Notes under the pieces: model-generated
The model's database searches: none
What the model saw: the letters and a program-made list of their open reading frames with translations, nothing else
What the model was told of the DNA's origin: nothing
Part shown: positions 1 through 11,917 of the stretch, piece after piece
How the letters are laid out: each line of letters begins with the position of its first letter
Position numbering within the stretch: position 1 is the stretch's first letter
Made by a program: the position numbers and the translations under genes
From: Meandrina meandrites
Lineage: Eukaryota > Cnidaria > Anthozoa > Scleractinia > Meandrinidae
Assembly: GCA_963693305.1 (NCBI GenBank)
Contig: OY855905.1
Coordinates: 24,727,937 to 24,791,936 of the forward strand
Reading direction: 5' to 3'
Length of the DNA: 64,000 nt

Positions 1-2146
1 TCTTTTGAGTTCCCTTTTGAGTTCCCTTTGAGTTCCCTCTTGAGTTCCCTTTTGAGTTCCCTTTGAGTTCCCTTTTGAGTTCACTTTGAGTTCCCTTTTG
101 AGTTCCCTTTGAGTTCCCTCTTGAGTTCCCTTTGAGTTCCTTCTTGAGTTCCCTTTTGAGTCCCCTTTGAGCTCCTTCCGAGTTCCCTTTTGAGTTCCCT
201 TTGAGTTCCCTCTTGAGTTCCCTTTTGAGTTCCCTCTTGAGTTCCCTTTTGAGTTCGCTTTTAAGTTCCCTCTTGAGTTCCCTTTGAGTTCCTTCTTGAG
301 TTCCCTTGGAGTTCCCTTTTGAGTTCCCTTTGAGTTCCCTCTTGAGTTCCCTTTTGAGTCCCCATTTGAGCTCCTTCCGAGTTCCCTTTTCAGTTCCATC
401 CAGGGGGGATTACAATTACTCCTAGTCGGTTCATACTATGGAAGCCAGGATAAGCTCCAGACTGATGGGCCAGTAGGCTTAAATGCAGACTTAAAGCTCG
501 TCATAGTTTATATTATTTACGGTATGTTACGTCCCTATAGGTCTGTATAAGGTTGCGTATCTTACCTTTTGAGTTCGCTTTTAAGTTCCCTCTTGAGTTC
601 TCTTTGAGTTCCCTCTTGAGTTCCCTTTGAGTTCCCTTTTGAGTTCCCTTTGAGTTCCCTTTTGAGTTCCCTTTTGAGTTCCCTTTTGAGTTCCCTTTGA
701 GTTCGCTTTTGAGTTCCCTTTTGAGTTCCCTTTGAGTTCCCTTTTGAGTTCTCTTTTGAGTTCCCTTTTGAGTTCCCTTTGAGTTCCCTTTGAGTTCCCT
801 TTGAGTTCCCTTTTGAGTTCTCTTTTGAGTTCCCTTTTGAGTTCCCTTTTGAGTTCTCTTTTGAGTTCCCTTTTGAGTTCCCTTTTGGGTTCCCTTTGAG
901 TTCCCTTTTGAGTTCCCTGGAGTTCCCTTTGAGTTCCCTCTTGAGTTCCCTCTTGAGTTCCCTTTTGAGTTCCCTTTGAGTTCCCTCTTGAGTTCCCTTT
1001 TGAGTTCCCTTTTGAGTTCCCTTTTGAGTTCCCTTTGAGTTCCCTTTTGAGTTCCCTTTTGAGTTCCCTTTGAGTTCCCTTTGAGTTCCCTTTTGAGTTC
1101 TCTTTTGAGTTCCCTTTTGAGTTCTCTTTTGAGTTCCCTTTTGAGTTCCCTTTTGAGTTCCCTTTGAGTTCCCTTTTGAGTTCCCTGGAGTTCCCTTTTG
1201 AGTTCCCTGGAGTTCCCTTTGAGTTCCCTCTTGAGTTCCCTCTTGAGTTCCCTTTGAGTCCCCTCTTAGGTTCCCTTTTGAGTTCCCTTTTGAGTTCCCT
1301 TTTGAGTTCCCTTTGAGTTCCCTTTTGAGTTCCCTTTTGAGTTCCCTTTGAGTTCCCTTTTGAGTTCCCTTTTGAGTTCCTTTTGAGTTCCCTTTGAGTT
1401 CCCTTTGAGTTCCCTTTGAGTTCCCTCTTGAGTTCCCTTTTGAGTTCCCTTTGAGTTCCCTCTTGAGTTCCCTTTTGAGTTCCCTTGAGTTCCCTCTTGA
1501 GTTCCCTTTTGAGTTCGCTTTTAAGTTCCCTTTGAGTTCCCTTTTGAGTTCCCTTTGAGTTCCCTTTTAAGTTCCCCTTGAGTTCCCTCTTGAGTTCCCT
1601 TTGAGTTCCCTTTTGAGTTCCCTTTGAGTTCCCTTGAGTTCCCTTTTGAGTTCCCTTTTGAGTTCCCTTTGAGTTCCCTTTTGAGTTCCCTTTTGAGTTC
1701 CCTTTGAGGTCCCTTTTGAGTTCCCTTGGAGTTCCCTGGAGTTCCCTTTGAGTTCCCTCTTGAGTTCCCTTTTGAGTTCCCTTTGAGTTCCCTCTTGAGT
1801 TCCCTTTTGAGTTCCCTTGAGTTCCCTCTTGAGTTCCCTTTTGAGTTCGCTTTTAAGTTCCCTCTTGAGTTCCCTTTGAGTTCCCTCTTGAGTTCCCTTT
1901 GAGTTCCCTTTTGAGTTCCCTTTGAGTTCCCTCTTGAGTTCCCTTTTGAGTTCCCTTTTGAGTTCCCTTTTGAGTTCCCTTGGAGTTCCCTCGAGTTCCC
2001 TTTTGAGTTCCCTCTTGAGTTCCCTCTTGAGTTCCCTTTGAGTTTCCTTTTGAGTTCCCTTTGAGTTCCCTTTTGAGTCCCCTTTGAGTTCCCTCTTGAG
2101 TTCCCTTTGAGTTCCCTTTTGAGTTCCCTTTTGAGTTCCCTTTTGA
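1..2146. repeat. Minisatellite, 11-12 bp unit
   Basis: A tandem array of GAGTTCCCTTT(T) units, with CTT and GGA variants, runs from the window edge to about 2146, so it extends further left. Some units carry single substitutions (for example TTCGCTTTTAAG blocks), and short higher-order patterns recur, such as the block ending in TTTTAAG near 260, 570, 1530 and 1850. The unit length is often not a multiple of three. Long open frames on the minus strand (Gly-Asn-Ser-Lys and Arg-Glu-Leu-Lys repeats) are by-products of the repeat and not genes. A dispersed repeat interrupts the array at about 397-563. Confidence 0.95.
397..563 (-). repeat. Dispersed repeat fragment inside the minisatellite
   Basis: About 165 bp of non-minisatellite sequence. 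Read on the minus strand it contains AAGTCTGCATTTAAGCC, then a CCCATCAG block, then GGAGCTTATCC and GGCTTCCATA. The same order of blocks occurs on the plus strand at about 52388-52443, so this is a copy of a dispersed element, probably a short interspersed repeat common in corals. Both edges pass directly into minisatellite units. No coding capacity was seen. Confidence 0.6.
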
Positions 2147-3130
2147 GATAAATCAGTAACCTGGTGTGCCATTTGCGATTGAGAGGGTATGGAATATTCA
2201 CAACAATTATTATTTTTGTCAATCTCGCAATGTAATTGATTTAAACGAGCAGTCCCATTTTTTCTCATTTCAGTGGAACGCTTGCGTGCGTTGGCAGTTT
2301 TAAGCTCGGCCTCTCTTTTTGTTCGTTAAAAAATATAATATTATTACAGGGCTTGTGTTTTAGTTTCACGTGTAAGCAATGTGTATTATCAGTTCCTTGT
2401 TTTATTGTAAGACCGTTGTTTTCATTTTAAATAGAAACAAACTATGAAATCTATATAATTTTCGGTATCATGTTCGACGTTATGCAGCGAGCATATCTAC
2501 AGCATCTTTTCAAAATACACTGTATATACAGATGGTTGGGCTAATTAAACTAAATTTATTTTTTTATATATATATATATTTTTTTTGTTTCTCTTTAATA
2601 ATCTTTTCTTTGTGTTTTTATTTCCTTTACTTTCGAACTTGTCAAATTGTAATTGGTTTATTAATCCACCAAGTTTGAGTTGCATTTAAATATGAATCAT
2701 TGCAATTTCAATTCCTATTGTTTTTTTAATAGGATGAGTCAAATTCAAACCGAGAAAAAAAATGTTGTTTATATTCGAATTAGAGGATTATTGATGTCAA
2801 AGGAAGTTACCTATTAGCAGTTAAAGGAAACAGAATTAATAAACCAATCCCGATTCCGAACTACTTTTTGATAGTTATCTCGATAAGACCAAAACATTGA
2901 CGCCTGTCAAAACACGACGACTCCCTATTGTAATAAATCATTGGTAAAATGTAGTCCTGTTATGATTTTGTTGGACATGTACTGTACATGCCAGAAAAAT
3001 ATTTTTCGTGTGGATGGTGTATTTACATGCAGCATAGTTGCAAACTGTCAAATTGTACAAAGTCAGTGATATAGTAATGCTCTATTGCCATGATAAAAAT
3101 GGCAAAAATAACCATCTGCACTAGATTTTC
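2147..3130. other. Intergenic, no gene seen
   Basis: AT-rich sequence downstream of the first receptor gene, which is on the minus strand. It includes a short (TA)n run near 2564-2580. I see no coding sequence or recognisable element. Confidence 0.6.
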
Positions 3131-4177
3131 TTAAAAAGATAATCTAGTTGTGTTGTTTTCTTTTGGTGTGGTGTTTGTTTCCCGGTTTGATCTTCTGTTG
3201 ATTGTATACGTTTGACGCAATGCTAGTGAGTGCTGAGTTCGATCCATCGCCATAGTACTAGCATCGGATTCCGATCCGTTTCGATAATTGCACCTGAAAA
3301 CTCTTCGAAGTGTAGACTTCAAATTTCCACCGTAAAACCCGTACAGCAACGGATCAAGCGCGGCATTAAGACAGATCAAAAGTTGAGACGCTCTCCAAAC
3401 AAGGCCAGGAGAAACCAAGTAAAAGTACAGCAGTGTACGAGTGATCATGAACGGTGACCAACATAACACGAACGCTGTAGTTAAAGCGGCCAGTGTCTTC
3501 GCAACTTTCTTATGTCGGTGATTCGATTTCGTAACAAACGAGTTGCTTACTGGTAAAACTCTTGTACGAAGGGCTCGAAAGATATTTCTTTGCGTAAAAA
3601 TCATGTACAGCAATGGAATAGCAAAGAAGAATACCGCGTGTAGACTGTAGTATATTTGCCGGCCAATAGTCCCCCATGTTGTGTTGACGCAAACAGTTCT
3701 ACCGTCTTCGTTCGTTTCGACTCGATAAATGTGGGCCAAAGGTGAACAGATGGCTAGGCACGAAACCCAAATAATAACTATTTTTATGTATTCTCTGTTT
3801 GACCAGTTTCCTATTCTAGCGTTAAAGGGATCCGTAATGGCCTTCAATCGTTGATGGCTTATGGTCACAAGTGTGGTAATCGAAGTTGTGTAGCTCGTCT
3901 CGATAAGGAATCCTTGAAGTTTGCAGGTGATGTCACCTCCAACCCAACGCCACAGAAAACTAACAACGTTAAAAAGTGTTAGAAAAGTAAACAGGAGATC
4001 CGCACACGTCAAATTCGCCACTAGCCACATCAGAGGAAAGTCATGGTTTCTCTTCAAACCCTTGTAGCAGGTAACTAAGACCCATGTATTTCCAACGAGG
4101 GATACGATAAAAACAGTACTGTAAAATACGCAGAAGATGATAACCATAAGTGGAGAGATATTGTCGTTGGTTGTCAT
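3131..4177 (-). CDS. Class A (rhodopsin-like) GPCR, orphan
   Basis: Intact single-exon seven-transmembrane receptor of 348 residues, predicted in the plasma membrane. The class A framework is visible: Asn30 in TM1 (VGN), Asn55 and Asp60 in TM2 (NLTCAD), the TM3 cysteine Cys85 paired with Cys163 in extracellular loop 2, CWSP in TM6 (239-242) and DPLLY in TM7 (275-279). The DRY motif is replaced by HQRL (108-111) and NPxxY is DPxxY. Loop 2 has an NTT sequon at 165. Helix 8 is followed by Cys295, a possible palmitoylation site, and a Ser/Thr/Asn-rich tail of about 50 residues with possible phosphorylation sites. TM5 and TM6 resemble neuropeptide-type receptors, but the ligand cannot be told. The start is the only Met near the position conserved in all paralogs. 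It belongs to the HQRL/YERL subfamily. Confidence 0.93.
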   Translation of the reverse strand: MTTNDNISPLMVIIFCVFYSTVFIVSLVGNTWVLVTCYKGLKRNHDFPLMWLVANLTCADLLFTFLTLFNVVSFLWRWVGGDITCKLQGFLIETSYTTSITTLVTISHQRLKAITDPFNARIGNWSNREYIKIVIIWVSCLAICSPLAHIYRVETNEDGRTVCVNTTWGTIGRQIYYSLHAVFFFAIPLLYMIFTQRNIFRALRTRVLPVSNSFVTKSNHRHKKVAKTLAALTTAFVLCWSPFMITRTLLYFYLVSPGLVWRASQLLICLNAALDPLLYGFYGGNLKSTLRRVFRCNYRNGSESDASTMAMDRTQHSLALRQTYTINRRSNRETNTTPKENNTTRLSF

Positions 4178-7100
4178 CGTCGATGATATTTACCAAATGA
4201 CTGATTTTCGGACTCAGTTGAATGTTACCATCAGTTATTACTCGAGCGATTCGTTTCCGCTCAGTCAGGTCTTCGTAATAATCTAAACCCTAAAATCTCG
4301 ATTGTCTCCCGCCATATTTTAAACCGCAATCAACTGTACATTTCGGTGATCCAGTTTTTTAAATTCCAGCTTATGTGTCTTTCCCTGTGGTGTTCCAGTC
4401 TCTCTTCTGCAACAAGATTAGAAGGTGAAAGGTCTGTGGAATGATTTCAAACGTGACTGCCAATATATAGTGGAATCAGTGTGTGCGCAGTTCACTTTTG
4501 GAGTTTTCTTTTAACATGTCTTCCTGCCTCTAATTGAAGTTTCGGTTATTGTTTACTTTAATTTCGTTTCGTCTGCCAATTTATTTAAAAGATGACAAGA
4601 AAAAAGGCTTTGCTTTTACAGTCTAAATTAATTTGCTTTCGTTTACATCTAAAAAGAGAAAAAAGGAAAAATCAAAACGAAACAAACCGAAAGAAAAAAA
4701 AACGAAGTCGCTTACCGTCCTGCTACAAAGTGTTTCGCGTCTCCAAGAAACATGTATATTGTAAAAAGCGGCTGTGTATTTTTCTGTTGACAGAACTGCC
4801 GTCCATTTATAATGGGTTTTACAGCTCTTGATCTCATTTAAGATTCATGATGCCCCACGTAAGAACTTTCTAGTTGTTGCACGAAAAGCTTAACCTAATT
4901 TCTTTAATTACGTTATTGTGTAATTTCTTTCCCATAAGAAACATAGAGATGCTTAGAGTGAATTAGAGGCTGAAAATATTCAAATATCGCCAATGCGTGA
5001 TATAGATTATCGTTTCTGTAAGTACTACTCCGAAAAAAAATATTCTATTTTTCAATTTTCTTGTATGCTGTCTATTTGGCCTTCGCTTCTTTTCGTATTA
5101 CGCGTATTTTAAGTATGTTGTTGTAAAATTTTGAAAAATGGACCCGTTAATGTGCCCACCTGGCTGCCGCAATTTTCAAATTAACAGAAGCGGCAAGCCG
5201 ACCGCTGAGGGGCGTTATAAATAACTAATGCTAAACTACTATAATTATATATCCATCCCCATTGCGGCCTTGCAGAACTCGTTTTGGTCTTTTGTTGACT
5301 CCGAGAGGCATGCGTATCAAGGCCTAAGCTGTGGTTCGGGCCATTGTGCCCTTCACAATATAATCTTTCCTATATTTCAAACTTATAAGTTTTTGTTTTC
5401 GATATCTTATCTTTTTAGGGTTATATCGTCAACCACCGACTTTATTGCATTTGCAATGAAAGAACGTTTATCTCTAAGCAACTCAGCTCTTCGCGTGCAA
5501 GTGTGTGCAGATTAAAATAAATGTCAAGAATTCAGAATTGAGATTTTGTACGCTCAGTTCATCTCGAAAACAGGTCATTTGAAATCCGTGATTTGCATTA
5601 TAATAAATAAGTGGCGAAAATTGTAATTAAACTTTGGAGTAATTATAATAATTACATTGTCAAAACTGACTAAGTTGAACAATTGGCTGTTTATTTTCCG
5701 AATAAAAATCGACGGCCTGTTTCAACAATCTCAACGACTTGAACCACACAGAAATGAGATTTTCATTGTTTAAAATTAATGACAAATACATTAATGTTTG
5801 ATGGCCTTAATGTTGTTTTCACGACAAGAGCGTCCCATAGTGTTTACTAGAAGCAGGTGTTGTTACAATTGTTCACCATAAAAGAAAAAAGCTGAAAGAC
5901 CGACTCTAACTTGAGAAGTAAATCACTAAAAATAATTAATTTATCATCTTTTGAATACGAATACGTACACCTTGATGAACCTTGCGAAATACCACACGAA
6001 ATGCAACTAAAATGGGTTCGATCGCCTCGAGGTAAACTGGAAAAAATGTTTTTGTTTAGACTTAACAATTGTTTTCTGATCATTATCAAGCATAACACAG
6101 TTGCATGTATGTTGCTTATATCTTGATGAAAACGTCTAGAAAGATAGCCATAAGCGCCTTGATGGACATTCTCATTATCATAATAAGAAAACTATCGATC
6201 TATTTCTTTTGATATTGATGAAGTCTGTGGTCATAATGCGTTAAAAGGTAATGGTAATGTTTTAAGAAATAGGCGTTGGGTCATTCGAAATATAATATTG
6301 GAATATATTTTGAGATACAGTGACGTTACTGACTTGCTTCTTTGATTAACTGATCAAAAGTTGTCTTCTCTTACCGTTGTTGTTGTACACACAGATGTAG
6401 TGTTTCTTGGAAACTTAATCTTCAGTAAGAAATGTGTGAATTACCAGTAGTTGTTATTCCATTTGAAATCGGGCATTGTAACTTGCTTATTTTGAATGTA
6501 AACCTTATTTAGAAATTATCAACCGATTTCTCAGTAAAACTTGGTTTATTCATTTTGCTTGGGCATTATTGCTGCTTCGACATATCTTCGATTTTCCAGC
6601 TGCGTTGCCCACGTAATTTATTTATGTAGTTACTGGTGTTGAAGGGAGCGATAAGATAAAAATTGGAAACCACTCTTTTAAGCGCTTTTTTGGACTCTGT
6701 CGAATCTTGCTCTTTTTACTGACCTTTTTCAGATGTATTGGTAGCGATGTTTGGCTACTTGTGTTCCTAGCTCACTCTTCGCACTAAGGTGGGAAATCCG
6801 CCCTATTTTTGATTAGAAAAGGATTCTTATCAAGCAATGGTTTGTGCCGAGAGCACGTGAACTGAATATGGATAAATTCTAATCAGTAGTTACGCCCACG
6901 AAGCTGGTATTTCGTAACCTATTTCTTGTGACACCTTCGTCGTACGAAATTTTCAACAACAACTTTTATTAGAGATCTCAGCACAACTCCTAAGTTTTAT
7001 TCTGTAAAATGGTTCTCTGTAATGTTTATATTGTTCGTACTGCTTTATTTCGATCGGATATTCTTTGCATGATAGTGAAAATTCGACAAGGAAATCATTT

Positions 7101-7870
7101 TGACAAAGCCTAAAGTAAACTTAAATTTTCAAGTTTGACAATTTTGACAGCTGATTGACAGCTCGGGTTTGATCCAAATAAAAGAGCACGAGCCAAATCT
7201 TATCTAGGGAGTTGTAATAGTCAGTGCCGAGTAAAGTTATAAGGTTCAGTTTGGAACTGATAAGTTGTAAACACAAAGTCAACGAGTACGGCATTTAAGT
7301 AAAGAAGACAAGACAGATCATATAAGTGAGACGCTAATTCCCTAAATCTTTATCCAGCACAATGAAGAACGCAATTGAATGAATTGAATGAATATGGGTC
7401 GTTTCCTTTCCGGCCAAAGTTGCAGGTGTTCCTTAAAAAGCGGCAAATTGCAAATAATAATAGACATAATTAATCAGTGGCGTCGCCAAGCTTCGTCTGC
7501 CATAACTGGTAAATTGTCAAAGTGAAAACTTTGACAAAGAGCTGATTAATTCAGTTAATTCAGATACATTTTATTCTGTTTGTCTGTTAATCTTTCCTGC
7601 CATTTTGTTTGTCGTCCTCTAAAGCTGAGCGAGTCCAATAACGTTTCTTTAATTAAGCTTAGTATGCAGCCGGCAGCCGACAGTTATTTCACATGCTAGC
7701 GACATCTAGTACTCGATGATTTGTCAGCCAGTTCCATGGCATTTAAATCACACGCTTGTCCCCCAGTAAATCTCTGTTGCCTCATCCTTTTCGCTCTGCC
7801 AAAAGTCTCCACCCGTGTGGATGATTGAAAATTCGTACACTTGAATAAACTTCGAAGATAACGTTTTAAA
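4178..7870. other. Intergenic, no gene seen
   Basis: About 3.7 kb between the first two receptor loci. Only short open frames of low-complexity composition are present, for example a Lys/Arg-rich one near 4592-4831, and none resembles a known protein. A receptor promoter probably lies just above 4177, but no convincing element could be assigned. Confidence 0.55.
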
Positions 7871-8716
7871 TTATCCCCGTAGATTCCCGCCGTACAGTAT
7901 TGGATCTAAGGCCGTGTTCAAGAGAATTAAAAGTTGGGACGCTCTCCAGACGTAACCGTCATCCGCAAGGTGAAAGTACATCAACGTTCTCACAACCATA
8001 AATGGTGACCAGCATATTGCAAACGCCACAGTCAACGCCGCTAAAATCTTGGCCACCTTGTGATGGCGATTAGTGCACACTGCAAAAGCGTTTCGTGTCG
8101 GAAAGGTGCCTGAGCGTAAAGACAGAAAAATCCTTTTCTGAGCATAAATCATATAGATTAGAGGGAAGAGGAAAAAGCAAACTGCGTGGATACTGTAATA
8201 AATCTGTCGCCCCAAACTTCCGAATGTGGCGTTTGTGCAGTACAACGTGCCAGTTGTATCCATTTGAGTTTGATAGGCGTAAAGCAATGGAGAGGCGATA
8301 ATGAGGCTACCTGCCCACAAGGCGATTAGCTTGCGCAATGCGCCTACCGGAGCAATGAATCTTGCATTGAAAGGCTTGACGACGGCCTTGAGGCGCTCGA
8401 AGCTTATAACAACAAGAGTCATTATTGAAGTTGTGTAGCACGCTACGATTACAAAACTTTGTAGTTTACAAGATATTTGACCACCAATCCAGGCCCATAA
8501 AAAGCTTATAATGTCCATTATACTAAGCGTGGTATACGCCAGGTCTGCAATGGCCAAATTGGCGATGAACCATTTCAGTGAGCACCTTGGTCTTTTTAGT
8601 TTGAAGCATAGATAAAGGACGAATGAGTTTCCCGCGATTGATATTAGGATTATCAGGAAGTAAACGCAAGAGAATGCAACAACTATTGCTGTAGGAAACC
8701 CGTCGCTTGTTGCCAT
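7871..8716 (-). pseudogene. Class A GPCR with C-terminal frameshift
   Basis: A 281-residue receptor almost identical to the neighbour at 11.9 kb through TM7. It has Asn30, Asp58 (NLAIADL), the TM3 cysteine, FERLK after TM3, CWSPF in TM6 and DPILY in TM7. After LYG the sequence has four extra bases (CGCC, within 7886-7892) compared with the paralog. The frame shifts and stops after GGNLRG, so helix 8, the palmitoylation cysteine and about 70 tail residues are lost; their coding sequence is still recognisable in the shifted frame down to about 7720. The seven helices are complete, so a tail-less receptor could be made, but loss of function is more likely. The start is MATSDGF, shared with paralogs. 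Confidence 0.85.
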
Positions 8717-11700
8717 AATTTTCTGCCTTGTCGTGTATTTGCCTTCTTCCCAAGAGCGGAAAATGAATACGTGCGTTCATCCAGTAACAGTTTATCAGTG
8801 TTCCTCGAGATCCTTCGAGCAAAGCACGCTTACTTTATGGTTTTGGAATATTTCACCTGGTTGAAAGTTCGCAGAACTGCAGGAAAATTTAAACTTGATC
8901 CCTTTTCTCCAACGGCAAACAAAGAAACAAATTGAAACAATAAAACAGGGTCATTCGTTACATGTCTTGCTTGTCTTGTTTGCGAAAACGTATCTAAATT
9001 CACATAAATTGATTTTGAGTATCAGCCGTTCCAATGCGGAGAGTCCAGTTCTGAAGTTAACGAGTCTTTCTCTTTTTACAGAAAGCCTGTTTCTACAAAT
9101 GAGTGTATAGTTCCGTAAAAAGGCACTTTCAATACTGAATTTGTTTTGGCATTTGATGTATCAGCGATATCTTCGTATCGCGATCCTTTTATAGTTTCGC
9201 TTACGAGATAGACGTCAATATTTGGTGGTATTGCCGTCTCACTTTTCAAGCTTGTGATTGGTTCTAAAATGACATTGACATCGTGGCAGTGAATTGATTT
9301 TCCGCTCACGTACGCTTCGAAATTCAAACGTTTTCTGCTATAATTCGGCGGTACTCTTTTTTGCTTGCTGTTTGCACAGTGCAAACAACTTTTACTGTAC
9401 ACTTACACATCTCTACGATTTATTCGATGCAAAAGAGAGCTTAATGAAGACGAAGAAAAGCAACCGGTAATTGATTTGAATCACTTCAAAAAAACGCTTG
9501 CTCGCGTAATCGTGTTTTTCAGAACACGTTTAGGTTAAATAAAGTTAATTTTGTTCAAGCTTTTGTGTTTTGTTGTTGCTCAGCATTTTGGAAAACCTCG
9601 CCCAGATAGACTATCAGTTTCGTTTAGTTTCTGCGAGAAAATTTACGGCTTAAGTCGAAATTCAAGTAACTTGCTGCGAAGCTAAACAATTTATTGCGTG
9701 TTCGGTATTCGTGCTCAACCCTTCTGCGAGTAGTACGAATTTTATTAATCTTAATCAAAACCAATGTTATATTTATTATCCACTATACTTTCTCCCAACT
9801 AGCCGTCAATATAATGTGGTACAGTAAAAACCCGCATATAAGAACATGTGGATTAAGAACACCCAGGCTGAAATTTGGTAAAAAAGGAGCACATATATAA
9901 GAACACATTCAGCCTGAAAAATAAAAAATTGTTCTTATATATAAAACCTCTTCCCTTTTACATAAGGAACACGCAGTGTCTGTAACCTCACTATTGCATA
10001 AATTATTGTAAGGAAATAATTGAGAATTAATTAATTAATTAATTAATTACTTAAAGTATTGTGTTGCCCACTCTTATTTCATCATAGTCTAGTATGTCCC
10101 TCACAGTTAAAAATAACAACACTTAAGAACACTTTCAGCCTGATTTTGCATTAAATACCCGACATATAAGAACCCAATAAGCCTCAATCCCAAAAATGGG
10201 TGTTCTTATATGCGGGTTTTTACTGTATTGCCGTCTCAAAATCGCAATTAGTTTATAATATTATTCATGAACGTTTTGCTTTTTTGAAGGTGATGTTTCA
10301 GGGAATCGGAAAGTGCTAAGCGCTATCTTCGGCTATTGAAACTTGTCTCAGTGTCCTACCCATTTCACGTACCGATGCCTGAAAATTCTCTTGATCTTTT
10401 ACTGAAAATATCAGTCGATTACAATGAAAATATAAAACCAAACGATTTAATTTGAAAGGTTTTGTGTAAATGTTTGAGGAAAATTAATTTGCTGGCAACT
10501 TATCCGAAACTTCAGAATATGCTATTGCAAAAAGGAAACAAAATAAAATTAACTTAAACTAAAGTTTCTTAATAATAAATGAAAACATGCTATATTAACT
10601 TTGCTGTTTATTCCAGTGTCTAAAACGTTCAAAGAATAGGGGCTTAATTTGGGTTCAAATGAGATTATTTGAATATTGCTTAATCCTGTAAGACAGCTGT
10701 ATTAATATAAAGTTGTCAATCTATTTTGTCGAAACCTTGTGAATTAATTAAAGTGAAAGGTTTTTTTTATTCTGCAGTGAAAAAAAAAATAGTAATAAAT
10801 CTGAATTTCTTCGAGATGATCGAAATTTAATTCGTATTAACCATAAATTAATTTTTATAACGCTTAGCAGTTATGAAACAGACAGCGCAATGTATCGTAA
10901 AAGTAGGCTTATTTGTTTTCATTCTTTACTAATAAATAATCATAAGACACTCAGCTAAATTGTGTTTTTTGTCTTTTCGCCTTACCCTTAAAAAACTTTC
11001 CCCTCTCCCCAGTTCAGTGCCGCCTTGCCTGAGCACTGTTTACTGGGCAATAAGAACATAGTAGATGAAAACTGGCTAACAATAAAACCGTCGAAAAAAT
11101 CTTACATAAACCACTCAACCTAATTGTGCATTTTTCACTATATTTTCCATTCAATATATATGGTTTGGTGCCTCTTTAGCTCTTATTTAACCGAACAGGA
11201 GGTCTTTACCAATGCGGTGAGGTCTTATGACCGTGGTCAAGATTCTCCCATAAAAACTGACTAAGCCGGTTAATAAGATGTTTATTATTTGGTCAAACCT
11301 GAAAACCTTTGAGTATAAATGTTCGCTTCGGTTCACCATACTCGCTGATATTTTGCTTTTGAACGGCGATCACGGAAAACTTTGAACAAGAAGAGGTCGA
11401 TATCATCGGCAGGTATGTTTTTTCTATAGCCTCTTTTATCGACTTTTAGAATATTCTTACAGGTGTATTTGTCGCTTTTAATTGTGTTCAATGCTTTTAA
11501 CTTCTGACCTTGCATATTCACAAATTCGTCTCTGGTATGGCGTCTTAATTTCGTGCCTGTGAAATGAACACAGATTTGCCAAAGTTTGCTCGTTCTTTTT
11601 ACCCGGCTTCTTCGCATCAATTGACTTTTTGGTCCTTCTATTTTATTTGTTTTTTAGTAGAAGCAAGTCAACGCTTTAGCATATTTGTTTTTAAATTTCT

Positions 11701-11917
11701 CAGCGTAAGTGCAACCAGTCTAGATGGGAAAATCGAGACCGCGGTCAATTTCAGCCAATCAAATTCGCGAATTTGGTAGTTCCCAGTCCTTGTGAGACAC
11801 GGCCATATAATAATAGCCCGTATTGGAGGTTTTCTTGGCCCTAAGGTGTTAATCATTTTATGTTTCTTGTCATTTTCACTTAATCCAAGCGAGTTCGATA
11901 ACCTTTCTTTGAGTAAG
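8717..11917. other. Intergenic spacer, homologous to the next spacers
   Basis: The spacer between the receptors at 7.9 and 11.9 kb. Segments at about 8820-9110 and 10250-11330 align by eye with 13080-13340 and 13440-14560, and with the spacers of the 15-23 kb array. An extra block of about 1.1 kb (9150-10250) is absent from those copies and contains an inverted-repeat element (9822-10225). A short (TTAA)n run lies at 10027-10047. The 108-residue open frame at 9076-9402 resembles nothing I know and is probably not a gene. Confidence 0.65.
9822..10225. mobile_element. Tc1/mariner-like MITE
   Basis: A 404 bp element with inverted ends: CAGTAAAAACCCGCATATAA at the left and its complement at 10206-10225. 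It is flanked on both sides by TA (9820-9821 and 10226-10227), the target duplication expected for Tc1/mariner elements, and the CAGT terminus fits that group. The internal sequence repeats the ATATAAGAAC motif several times near both ends, as subterminal repeats. There is no transposase, so it is non-autonomous. Confidence 0.82.

Noticed and set aside
1521..2268. Two overlapping 233-codon frames of Gly-Asn-Ser-Lys and Arg-Glu-Leu-Lys repeats
   Set aside because: They are translations of the minisatellite, occur in several frames at once, and have no non-repeat domain.
9076..9402. A 108-codon frame downstream of the repeat start
   Set aside because: No recognisable motif, absent from the homologous spacers, and composition like the surrounding sequence.
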